In this document: positions 24,402-30,886 of the stretch, one piece after another | How positions within the stretch are numbered: position 1 is the first letter of the stretch | How the letters are laid out: every line of letters starts with the position of its first letter | NCBI RefSeq assembly: GCF_014655715.1 | Contig: NZ_BNBM01000015.1 | Span: 186,001 to 250,000, forward strand | DNA length: 64,000 nt | Direction: 5' to 3' | Source: Streptomyces lanatus | Lineage (GTDB): Bacteria; Actinomycetota; Actinomycetes; Streptomycetales; Streptomycetaceae | Program-made: the position numbers and the translations under genes | The notes under the pieces: model-generated | Databases searched by the model: none | Told to the model about the DNA's origin: nothing | The model's input: only the letters and a program-made list of their open reading frames with translations

Positions 24402-24837
24402 CGGTCCGCTGTCCCTTCGTCCCCGCGGCGGCCAGCGCCACCAGGTCGGCGTGGCGGATGACCGAGCCGCCCGCTCCCCATGTGCCGTCGGGCTGTTCGT
24501 GCACCAGGACCCACACCCGTAGGGCCTCCTCGGCGGACAGTCCGGTCGCGGACAGGACCGTCTTCGTCGCCTCCTCCACCAGGCCCGCCCTGCGGCGCTC
24601 GGACAGGGCGCCCTGCGGGACGGTGACCTCCACCAGGAAGCGCGGGTCGTCGTCCTCGGCGGTGGTCTGGGCGCCGGCCGGGAGTTCGGCCAGGTAGCTC
24701 CAGGCCTGGGCGCGGAAGAACGCCGTGTCGGGCGCGCCCTCCCAGCGCAGCAGTACGGCGGCGAGGTCCCGCTGGACGCTGTCGCGGCCCTGTTCGGTCA
24801 GGGCACCGGCCGGGGCCGTGAGCCGGATCATCGGCAT
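24394..24837 (-). CDS. Tautomerase-like (4-oxalocrotonate tautomerase superfamily) protein
   Basis: 147 residues from the ATG at 24837 (MPMIRLTAPAGAL), chosen because AGAGGGG lies upstream and because it leaves Pro-2 as the new N-terminus, the general acid/base in this superfamily. The length corresponds to two fused about 60-residue units (second around ALSERRRAGLVEEATKTVL). A start 14 codons upstream also begins Met-Pro. Cotranscribed with the dehydrogenase through an 8-bp overlap, it probably isomerises an enol or unsaturated acid in the same catabolic step series. Confidence 0.75.
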   Translation of the reverse strand: MPMIRLTAPAGALTEQGRDSVQRDLAAVLLRWEGAPDTAFFRAQAWSYLAELPAGAQTTAEDDDPRFLVEVTVPQGALSERRRAGLVEEATKTVLSATGLSAEEALRVWVLVHEQPDGTWGAGGSVIRHADLVALAAAGTKGQRTDA

Positions 24838-24904
24838 GGGGGCATACCCCTCTCTCTGATCTATGACAGTGAGGGGCACACCCCGGGCACACCCCTCTCC
24901 GCCC

Positions 24905-24920
24905 TATGACAGTCGTTATA
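24905..24920. promoter_or_regulatory. TetR operator copy 1 (TATGACAGTCGTTATA)
   Basis: A 16-bp near-palindrome (TATGAC and TATAAC half-sites, 4-bp centre) lies between the divergent tautomerase-like and TetR genes, 67 bp from the former. The duplicate sits 35 bp away. An isolated half-site TATGAC occurs at 24862-24867. Confidence 0.7.
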
Positions 24921-24939
24921 GGCGGCAGTCACGCTAGAC

Positions 24940-24955
24940 TATGACGGCCGTTATA
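24940..24955. promoter_or_regulatory. TetR operator copy 2 (TATGACGGCCGTTATA)
   Basis: Same 16-bp pattern as copy 1, differing only in the centre. It ends 28 bp before the TetR start codon, where binding would block its transcription. Two copies in a divergent gap next to a TetR gene strongly suggest autorepression plus control of the tautomerase-dehydrogenase pair. Confidence 0.7.
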
Positions 24956-24983
24956 GCCAGTGGGGTCGGAAGGGACCGCGTAC

Positions 24984-25571
24984 GTGAGCAAGCCCAGCCC
25001 TACAGCCCGTGAGCGGATCGTGGCCGGTGCGGCCGACATGATCAGCCGGCGTGGTCTCAACGCGACGAGCATCCGCGAGATGGCCAAGCACGCCAAGGCG
25101 CCGCTCGGCTCGACGTATCACTACTTCCCGGACGGCAAGCAGCAGTTGGCCACCGAGGCCGTCCGTTTCACGGGTGCGTGGGTGGCTCGGAGTCTGCGCA
25201 AGGAGCTCGCGGCAGGGCCCGTCGCCGGGCTGCTCGCCTTCCTTGATCTGTGGCGCGGGATCGTCGTCGACACCGACTTCCGGGCCGGGTGTCCCGTCCT
25301 CGCCGTATCCATCGAGGAACCGCCCGTCGACGAGACTCCGGCCGCCCTGCTGGCCGCGGCCGAGGTGTTCGAGGAGTGGGAGGGGCTGCTGGCCGGGTCG
25401 CTGCGGGAGCACGGGGCCGAGCCCGAGCAGGCCGCTCAGCTGGCGACGCTCGTCGTCGCGGCCGTCGAGGGGACCGTGGCCATGTGCCGGGCCAAGCGCA
25501 GCACCGAGCCGCTGGACCGGACCGCCGAGCAGCTGCGGGCGCTCATCGAGACGGCGATCGGAAAGCGGTGA
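24984..25571 (+). CDS. TetR/AcrR family transcriptional regulator (LmrA/YxaF-like)
   Basis: 195 residues from the GTG at 24984 (VSKPSPTARERIVAGA), with GGAAGGGA upstream. The helix-turn-helix is at about residues 23-50 (TSIREMAKHAKAPLGSTYHYF), and the C-terminal domain resembles the LmrA/YxaF type (GCPVLAVSIEEPP, FEEWEGLLAGSLREHG). Divergent from the tautomerase and dehydrogenase genes with two matching operators between, it is most likely their local repressor, responding to a substrate of that pathway. Confidence 0.93.
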   Translation: MSKPSPTARERIVAGAADMISRRGLNATSIREMAKHAKAPLGSTYHYFPDGKQQLATEAVRFTGAWVARSLRKELAAGPVAGLLAFLDLWRGIVVDTDFRAGCPVLAVSIEEPPVDETPAALLAAAEVFEEWEGLLAGSLREHGAEPEQAAQLATLVVAAVEGTVAMCRAKRSTEPLDRTAEQLRALIETAIGKR

Positions 25572-25575
25572 GCCG

Positions 25576-26202
25576 TCAGTCGGTGATCACCGGGCTGCGG
25601 TGGTTCCACTCGTCACCGTGCGCCGCCCGGTGCATGAACGCGGCCACGTCCGCCCTGCTGATCGACGGGTTGCCCTTCATCGGCAGCCGGTCGTCCGCGA
25701 GGAAGGTGCCCTTGGCCGGGCCGTGGGTCAGCTTGGTCGGCAGGACGACGGTCCAGTCGAGGCCGCTGGAGCGGATGTCCTCGTCGGCGATCGCCTTGTC
25801 GGCGTAGAGGGACCGCAGCAGGGTGCCGTAGATCAGCTTCTGCGCGGTGCTCGACCAGTCGAAGGTGTGGCCGACGCCGAAGGACGAGAGCCAGACGAGG
25901 CGCGCGACGCCGGCGTCCCTGGCGCCGTCGATCGCGGCCGTCGCGGCCCGCGTGAACAGGCCGTCCGCGCGCACCGAGTTGCCCCTGCCGAGCGCGGAGA
26001 GGATCACGTCCTGCCCGGCCGCCGCGGCGGACACATCGCGGTGCGAGGTGGCGTCGCCGGTGACCGGGGTGACGCGTTCGGCGAGGTCACCGAGGCCCGC
26101 CGGGTTGCGCACCAGGGCCGTGACGGTGTCGCCGGATCGCAGGGCCAGGTCGGTGAGATGGCGGCCGGTGGGGCCGGTCGCGCCGAGGATGAGCAGTTTC
26201 AT
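25576..26202 (-). CDS. NAD(P)H-binding SDR-like reductase
   Basis: 208 residues, an atypical short-chain dehydrogenase of the NmrA/NAD(P)-binding type. It begins with the dinucleotide motif MKLLILGATGPTGRHL (GxTGxxG) and has the conserved RLVWLSSFGVG strand, but no Tyr-x-x-x-Lys catalytic pair in the usual place. Such proteins reduce quinones or flavins or act as redox sensors. The ATG at 26202 follows GGGAGGA. Two perfect CGGACAGCTGTCCG palindromes lie just upstream, so it is the probable target of the adjacent TetR gene. Its stop lies 4 bp from the convergent TetR stop. Confidence 0.88.
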   Translation of the reverse strand: MKLLILGATGPTGRHLTDLALRSGDTVTALVRNPAGLGDLAERVTPVTGDATSHRDVSAAAAGQDVILSALGRGNSVRADGLFTRAATAAIDGARDAGVARLVWLSSFGVGHTFDWSSTAQKLIYGTLLRSLYADKAIADEDIRSSGLDWTVVLPTKLTHGPAKGTFLADDRLPMKGNPSISRADVAAFMHRAAHGDEWNHRSPVITD

Positions 26203-26232
26203 GCTGGGCTTCCTCCCGAAGGGGGCACGTTA

Positions 26233-26250
26233 AGCGGACAGCTGTCCGCT
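26233..26250. promoter_or_regulatory. TetR operator copy 1 (AGCGGACAGCTGTCCGCT)
   Basis: A perfect 18-bp palindrome starts 31 bp upstream of the reductase start codon. It lies 47 bp beyond the stop of the TetR gene, so it commands the reductase rather than the regulator's own promoter. Confidence 0.72.
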
Positions 26251-26266
26251 ACGAGAAAGAACGTAA

Positions 26267-26280
26267 CGGACAGCTGTCCG
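26267..26280. promoter_or_regulatory. TetR operator copy 2 (CGGACAGCTGTCCG)
   Basis: A perfect 14-bp palindrome sharing the core of copy 1, with centres about 31 bp (three helical turns) apart. The flanks TAA and TTA extend the symmetry partially. Confidence 0.7.
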
Positions 26281-26296
26281 CTTAGCAAGGCCGCGC

Positions 26297-26881
26297 TCAG
26301 CCCCGGGCACCCTTCGCCCCCGCCCGCAATCCGTCCATCACGATGTCCAGCAGCCGCGTCGACCGCACCCGCCACTCCCCCTCGGGGTCGATCTGCCAGA
26401 TACCGGCGATAGCGAGGACGAAGTCGTCGGCGGTGACGTCGGGACGGATGGCGCCGGCCTCCCGGCACGCGTCGAGCAGGAGGTCGATCGCGGCGACGAC
26501 GAACTCGTAGCCCGGCCGGGCCGGGGCGCCCGTCGCCCTGGTGGCCTGCCGCAGGGCGTCGGCCAGGCCGGACTTGGCCATGGCGAAGTCGGCGAGGCGG
26601 TCCATCCACTCGCGCAGCGCCCGGTCGGGTTCCCGCGTCCGCACCAACTCCGCGGCGCTGTCGGTGAGTTGCCGCACCTCTTGGCGGTGGACCTCCAGGA
26701 CGAGGGCCTCACGGTCGGGGAAGTTCCGGTAGAACGTGCCCTGCCCCACCCCCGCCTTCTTGGCGATCAGGCTCAGCGGGGCGTCCGGGGAGCGCGAGAG
26801 CTCCGCCAGCGCGACCTCCAGGATCCGCTCGCGGTTGCGCTGCGCGTCCGAACGCTGAGGGGCGTCGCTCCTCGACCCCAT
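26297..26881 (-). CDS. TetR/AcrR family transcriptional regulator
   Basis: 194 residues from the ATG at 26881, chosen for the strong GGAGGA just upstream; a longer start at 26941 lacks one. The helix-turn-helix is clear (SLIAKKAGVGQGTFYRNFPDREALVLEV), and the C-terminal domain resembles the SbtR-like group. It is transcribed toward the reductase gene, with the likely operators in the 94-bp gap between them. Read-through from its own promoter would pass the operators, so the repressor may roadblock as well as block initiation. Confidence 0.93.
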   Translation of the reverse strand: MGSRSDAPQRSDAQRNRERILEVALAELSRSPDAPLSLIAKKAGVGQGTFYRNFPDREALVLEVHRQEVRQLTDSAAELVRTREPDRALREWMDRLADFAMAKSGLADALRQATRATGAPARPGYEFVVAAIDLLLDACREAGAIRPDVTADDFVLAIAGIWQIDPEGEWRVRSTRLLDIVMDGLRAGAKGARG

Positions 26882-26986
26882 GGGTCCTCCTCCACTACGG
26901 CACCCCCGGTACCGGACTGCTGTCCACTTACCGTCCACCATAGCTACGGGTACAACACCTGGGCGCCCAGCATGGCGATCCGCCAG

Positions 26987-27967
26987 CTACCTCCGAGCTA
27001 TGACGACCGGCACATCGACCGCCGCATCCGCCGATCCCGAACCCGATCCCGGCGCCACTGCCGGTACCGTCGCCCGCCCCTCCCACTGCGCCGCCAGCAA
27101 CGCGGCCAACGCCACCGCGAACCCGACCCACTGCACGACGCTCAGCGACTCCCCCAGCCCCAGCCCGACCACGGCCGCGACCAGCGGAGACAGCAGCACC
27201 AGCGGGGCCGACGCGCCCACCGACAGCTTCCCTATGCCGCGGAACCACAGCGTGTACGCGATCAGCCCGCCCACGCTGCCGAGCCATAGGTAGCCCGCCG
27301 CCGCCCCTGTGTCGACACTCGGCGGCAGCCCCTCGATCACGAGGGTGAGCGGGAGCAACAGCACGCCGCCGAAGGTGAGTTGCCAGCCGGCCAGGGTCAG
27401 GGGGCCGACGCCCGCAGGTCGCCCCCAGCGCTTGGTGAGGACGGTGCCGCAGGCCATGGCCGTCGTACCGCCGAGACCGGCGAGCACCCCCACGGTGTCC
27501 AGCCGGGCGTCCGGACCGAGCACGACGAGTCCGACCCCGGCCACGCCGAGCACGCCCCAGGTCCAGCGCCAGACCGTCGGGCGGACGTGGAGCGCCCCGA
27601 TGGCGAGCCCGGCGACCAGGAGGGGCTGGGCGGCGCCGAGGGTGGCGGCGACACCGCCGGGGAGGCGTTCGGCGGCCAGGAACAGCAGGGGGAACATGGT
27701 GCCGATGTTGAGCGCGCCGAGGACACCGGCCTTCCACCACCAGTCGCCGCGCGGCAGCAGTCGGGTGATGGCCAGGGCGAGCAGTCCGGCGGGCAGGGCG
27801 CGGGCGAGCCCGGCGAACATGGGGTGGCCGGGCGGGAGGAGTTCGGTGGTGACGGCGTAGGTGGTGCCCCAGGCCGCGGGGGCGAGGGCGGTGAGTGCGA
27901 CGGTTGCCAGCGGCAGCGCACGGGAGCTGCGCGGCGGGCCCGGTGACCGCTCGGTCGAGGGATGCAT
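26987..27967 (-). CDS. EamA family (drug/metabolite transporter) permease
   Basis: 326 residues from the ATG at 27967 (MHPSTERSPG). Ten membrane helices in two EamA halves: first AAWGTTYAVTTELLPPGHPMFAGLARAL, second beginning near GTVLTKRW. DMT carriers of this type export small metabolites or amino acids. It is divergent from a LysR regulator with a dyad in the 79-bp gap, the classic arrangement for a LysR-controlled exporter. The C-terminal tail (about 35 residues) is hydrophilic. The translation start upstream at 28027 would overlap the LysR operator and is unlikely. Confidence 0.92.
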   Translation of the reverse strand: MHPSTERSPGPPRSSRALPLATVALTALAPAAWGTTYAVTTELLPPGHPMFAGLARALPAGLLALAITRLLPRGDWWWKAGVLGALNIGTMFPLLFLAAERLPGGVAATLGAAQPLLVAGLAIGALHVRPTVWRWTWGVLGVAGVGLVVLGPDARLDTVGVLAGLGGTTAMACGTVLTKRWGRPAGVGPLTLAGWQLTFGGVLLLPLTLVIEGLPPSVDTGAAAGYLWLGSVGGLIAYTLWFRGIGKLSVGASAPLVLLSPLVAAVVGLGLGESLSVVQWVGFAVALAALLAAQWEGRATVPAVAPGSGSGSADAAVDVPVVIARR

Positions 27968-28006
27968 GAGAAGCAGTCTCCGCAGCCTCGCCCCATGACT
28001 CCAACA

Positions 28007-28028
28007 CATGGTTGTCATCGCAGCCATG
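28007..28028. promoter_or_regulatory. Imperfect dyad between EamA and LysR genes
   Basis: The 22-bp segment has arms beginning CATGG and ending CCATG, matching its own reverse complement at 16 of 22 positions. It covers two in-frame ATG codons that could otherwise serve as LysR starts (28008, 28026), supporting the GTG at 28047 as the start. It is the likely LysR binding site. Confidence 0.5.
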
Positions 28029-28046
28029 AACGGTGACGATCGATCC

Positions 28047-28949
28047 GTGGACCTCCAGCAGATGCGCTACGTCGTCGCCGTGGCCGAAACCCGTAACTTC
28101 ACGCGCGCGGCGGAGCGCTGCTTCGTGGTGCAGTCGTCCCTCAGCCACCGGATCGCCGCGCTGGAACGGGAGCTCGGGGTGAAGCTGTTCGCCCGGTCCA
28201 GCCGCCGCGTCGAGGCGACCAGCGCCGGAGTGGCGTTCGTGGCCGCCGCGCGCGAGTGCCTGGCCGCCGCCGACCGCGCGGTCGCCGACGCCGCCGCCGC
28301 GACCGGAGTCGTACGGGGCCGGCTCGCGGTGGGCGTGATCGTGACCACGGCCGCGGTGGACGTACCGGAGCTGTTGCGGCGGTATCGGGAGCGGTACCCG
28401 GATGTGCGGGTCGTGCTGCGTTCCGGACGCAGCGACGAGCTGGCCGCGGCGGTCCGGGACGGCGAACTGGACATCGCCTTCCTGGGGTTGCCCGAGGGCG
28501 AACGGCCGTCCGGTGTGGAGGCCCTCGTCCTCGATCACGACGAGCACGCCCTGATCGTGCCGGCCGGTCACCGGCTCGCGGGCGCCACCCGGATCGCGCT
28601 GCGGGAGATCGCCGAGGAGACCTTCGTGGACTTCGCGGCCGGGACACCCGCCCGCGCCCAGTCCGACCGGGCCTTCGCCGCCGCGGGTCTGGTCCGGGAC
28701 GTCGCCTACGAGGCGGGGGTCGTCGAGCTGATCTCCCGGCTGGTCGTACGCGGACTCGGCATCGCGCTGCTGCCTTCGGCGTACGCCCGCCCGCTGGCCG
28801 CCGACGACCCCGAACTCGCCCTGGTCCGCGTGCTCGACGGGCCGCACCGGCTGGAGTACCTGGTGTGGAGCCGGTTCAACCCCAGCCCGGCGACGCGGGC
28901 GATGCTCGATGTCCTCGGGGTGGCCGCGGGGTCACGAGACGCCGGCTAG
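28047..28949 (+). CDS. LysR family transcriptional regulator
   Basis: 300 residues from the GTG at 28047 (VDLQQMRYVVAVAETRNF), the usual LysR beginning; upstream ATGs at 28008 and 28026 fall in the dyad and lack binding sites. The winged helix-turn-helix spans about residues 2-60 (FTRAAERCFVVQSSLSHRIAALE), followed by the two-lobed inducer-binding domain (VRGRLAVGVIVTTAAVDV onward). Divergent to the EamA exporter, it probably activates that gene in response to its substrate. Confidence 0.94.
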   Translation: MDLQQMRYVVAVAETRNFTRAAERCFVVQSSLSHRIAALERELGVKLFARSSRRVEATSAGVAFVAAARECLAAADRAVADAAAATGVVRGRLAVGVIVTTAAVDVPELLRRYRERYPDVRVVLRSGRSDELAAAVRDGELDIAFLGLPEGERPSGVEALVLDHDEHALIVPAGHRLAGATRIALREIAEETFVDFAAGTPARAQSDRAFAAAGLVRDVAYEAGVVELISRLVVRGLGIALLPSAYARPLAADDPELALVRVLDGPHRLEYLVWSRFNPSPATRAMLDVLGVAAGSRDAG

Positions 28950-29044
28950 CGCGGCACCGGCCCCGTCGCCAGCAGCCCGTTGACCACCAGCGCCGCCAGC
29001 GTCTCGGCCGTGGCGGTGAGCTGCTGGCGGCACCCGTGGTGCAC
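28946..29044 (-). pseudogene. Possible 3' remnant of a regulator-like gene
   Basis: Read on the minus strand, the segment encodes about 32 in-frame codons ending at TAG (28948-28946): HHGCRQQLTATAETLAALV then VNGLLATGPVPR. This Ala/Leu helix with Ala-Leu-Val-Val-Asn-Gly looks like the C-terminal helix of a TetR-like protein. The frame has no sensible start or N-terminal coding, so it may be a gene fragment, or chance in high-GC DNA. Confidence 0.25.
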
Positions 29045-29073
29045 ATGTGACCCCCGGCGAGCCCGGCGTCATC

Positions 29074-29868
29074 TCAGGGCGCCCCACCCGGCTCCGGCCC
29101 CTCGTAGCCCGGCAGCGAGGACTCGTCGATGCCGACCTCGTAGCGGATCCGCGGATCGACCTCGTTCCCCTCGACATGGGCGCCGGTCGAGCCGATGGCG
29201 AGGCCGATCGCGTGGTCGGGGGCGGCGGCGAAGGTGTTGCCGGTGATCGTGGCGTTCTGGACGTCCTCGAACATCAGGGTCTGCGACGCCTTGAGGGTCT
29301 CGCAGTAGTTGTCCCTGATCGTGAAGCCGTACGTGTGGCCCCGCCCGTCGCCCTCACCGTCGTTCGGGCCCTCGGCCATCAGGCACATGTTGTCGATGTC
29401 CTCGCACCGGTTGCCCTCGATCAGCACCCGGCGGCTGGACGGGGTGTCGTCGGCGAAGGTCTGCATGCAGTCGGCGTGGCCATGCCGGTTGGAGGTGCCC
29501 CGGATCGTGTTGCGCAGGATCCGCAGGTCGTCGCCGAAGAAGCGCAGCCCGTCGCCGTCGCCGCCGTGCGGACGGGTCACGGTGTTGCCGCGAACGGTGA
29601 TGTCGTCACCGGTGACCTCGATGCCGGGGGCCTCGGGCGTGTCCACGGTGTAGCCCTCGACGATCACATGGTCGGCCTCGACGGTGATGCCGTCGACGGT
29701 GCGCCCCTGCCCCCGGTACACGGCGGGGCGCTCGGCGGTACCGCCCTCGGTGATGACCAGCCGCGACGGCGCGGCAGCTGCCTCGGGCGGCAGCAGGGCG
29801 GCCAGGGCCGCGAGCAGCGCCGCCACGGCCGTGGGGGCGAGGCGGCGTCGGAAGGTGGTCGTCGTCAT
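29074..29868 (-). CDS. Secreted right-handed beta-helix repeat protein
   Basis: 264 residues with a Sec signal peptide (about residues 1-33, ending PPEAAAA-PS). The mature protein has repeated short strands in the N-x-I/V-x-G/N pattern (GDDITVRGNTVTR, RVLIEGNRCEDI, FTIRDNYCETL, ATITGNTF), the parallel beta-helix fold of pectate lyase-like and carbohydrate-binding proteins. Cys pairs may cross-link neighbouring coils. No catalytic Asp cluster can be assigned, so polysaccharide lyase, hydrolase or binding roles are all possible. Confidence 0.85.
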   Translation of the reverse strand: MTTTTFRRRLAPTAVAALLAALAALLPPEAAAAPSRLVITEGGTAERPAVYRGQGRTVDGITVEADHVIVEGYTVDTPEAPGIEVTGDDITVRGNTVTRPHGGDGDGLRFFGDDLRILRNTIRGTSNRHGHADCMQTFADDTPSSRRVLIEGNRCEDIDNMCLMAEGPNDGEGDGRGHTYGFTIRDNYCETLKASQTLMFEDVQNATITGNTFAAAPDHAIGLAIGSTGAHVEGNEVDPRIRYEVGIDESSLPGYEGPEPGGAP

Positions 29869-29934
29869 GGCGGGGGAGGGTAGGGGGCCGGGAGGGGAGG
29901 GGTCCCTGGGGCTGTTCGCGGAGACGCGGCGGGC

Positions 29935-30053
29935 GGGGTCCTCGGGGGCTACGGCGGAGGCCCGGCTGGTGGGCGGCCGACGGGGTTCCCGGGGGCGACG
30001 GCGCAGACCCGGCCGACGGGGTCCTCGGGGGCGACGGCGGAAACCCGGCGAGC
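29935..30053. repeat. Imperfect tandem repeat, 36-bp unit, three copies
   Basis: Copies start at 29935, 29982 and 30018; the last two are 36 bp apart and the first carries about 11 extra bases. Each begins GGGGTTCC or GGGGTCCTC and contains CGGGGGCGACGGCG and CCCGGC. The array fills the 199-bp gap between the FHA stop and the beta-helix start, with no supported gene. It may be a degenerate coding repeat or a slippage product. Confidence 0.6.
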
Positions 30054-30067
30054 GGGCGGCCAGCGGC

Positions 30068-30886
30068 TCACGCCCCGTCGATCACGGCCAGGTCCATCGG
30101 CACCAGCGTCGTCGACGCCAGCAGGGCCCGGATCAGATGGTCGTTGAGGGAGTTGCCGACCGGCTCGCCGACCTCCTCCCGGGTCAGGCCGGGGACGCCG
30201 TCGCGGGAGAGGCGTAGGCGTACGGCGTTTACCAGGTGCTCGACGCGTTTGTCCGTCCAGCCCTCGTCGGGCCGCACCTCGGCGAGCTGGGCCGCCGTCT
30301 GGCGCCAGGTCAGGGGCTGGGGGCGGGGTTCGTGCAGGAGGTAGCGGCGGCCGAGGGCGATCAGGGCGAGGCGCTCGGCGTCGGTGAGGGTCCAGACGCG
30401 GGGCGGCCGGGTGACGTCCTCGTGCCGGGGCCGCCGCTGGCCACCCTCGGCGTCGGTGACGAAGACCTCCAGCAGATGCTCACGGCCGCGCGAGCCGCCC
30501 GCGAAGAGCGGGGTGTAGCCGGTGTCCAGGGGGAGTGGTTCCTCGCCGCGGAACAACAGCCTTCCTGCCGCGCAACGGATCGGCAGCCGCCCGCTGTTGC
30601 TCACCCACCAGCGCCCGGCGCGATGGGTGAGCGTGCCGTGATGACGGCTGACCTGGGGGTCGTCCTCACCCAGACAGACGTGCACCTCGGGCCGGTTGCG
30701 CCCGAACAGCACCTCACGGCCCTCCCCCGGGCCCAGCGTCATGCCACCGCCGAGCGCGAGGGCGAAGAGCGTGCCGGGTACGGGGGAAGAGGCGCCGCGG
30801 GCGAGGCTGCCGTGGGTGGGCGGGAGAGTACGGCCGTCACCGGGGGCGGGGCGGGTGCGTCCCTGGGCGCGGTGGCCGACGGTCAC
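30068..30886 (-). CDS. FHA domain protein coupled to the Ser/Thr kinase
   Basis: 272 residues from the GTG at 30886, which overlaps the kinase stop codon (GTGA). The FHA phosphothreonine-binding fold lies at about residues 45-115 with the conserved residues GRN (62-64), SRHHG (80-84) and N97. The C-terminal half has predicted helices including WTLTDAERLALIALGRRYLL and a GVPGLTREEVGEPVG segment, reminiscent of a transcription-factor-like helical region. It should recognise proteins phosphorylated by the kinase encoded upstream, acting as its cytoplasmic output. Confidence 0.92.
   Translation of the reverse strand: MTVGHRAQGRTRPAPGDGRTLPPTHGSLARGASSPVPGTLFALALGGGMTLGPGEGREVLFGRNRPEVHVCLGEDDPQVSRHHGTLTHRAGRWWVSNSGRLPIRCAAGRLLFRGEEPLPLDTGYTPLFAGGSRGREHLLEVFVTDAEGGQRRPRHEDVTRPPRVWTLTDAERLALIALGRRYLLHEPRPQPLTWRQTAAQLAEVRPDEGWTDKRVEHLVNAVRLRLSRDGVPGLTREEVGEPVGNSLNDHLIRALLASTTLVPMDLAVIDGA

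Noticed and set aside
29935..30053. A CRISPR array
   Set aside because: The three 36-bp units directly adjoin, with no spacers and no cas genes in the window.
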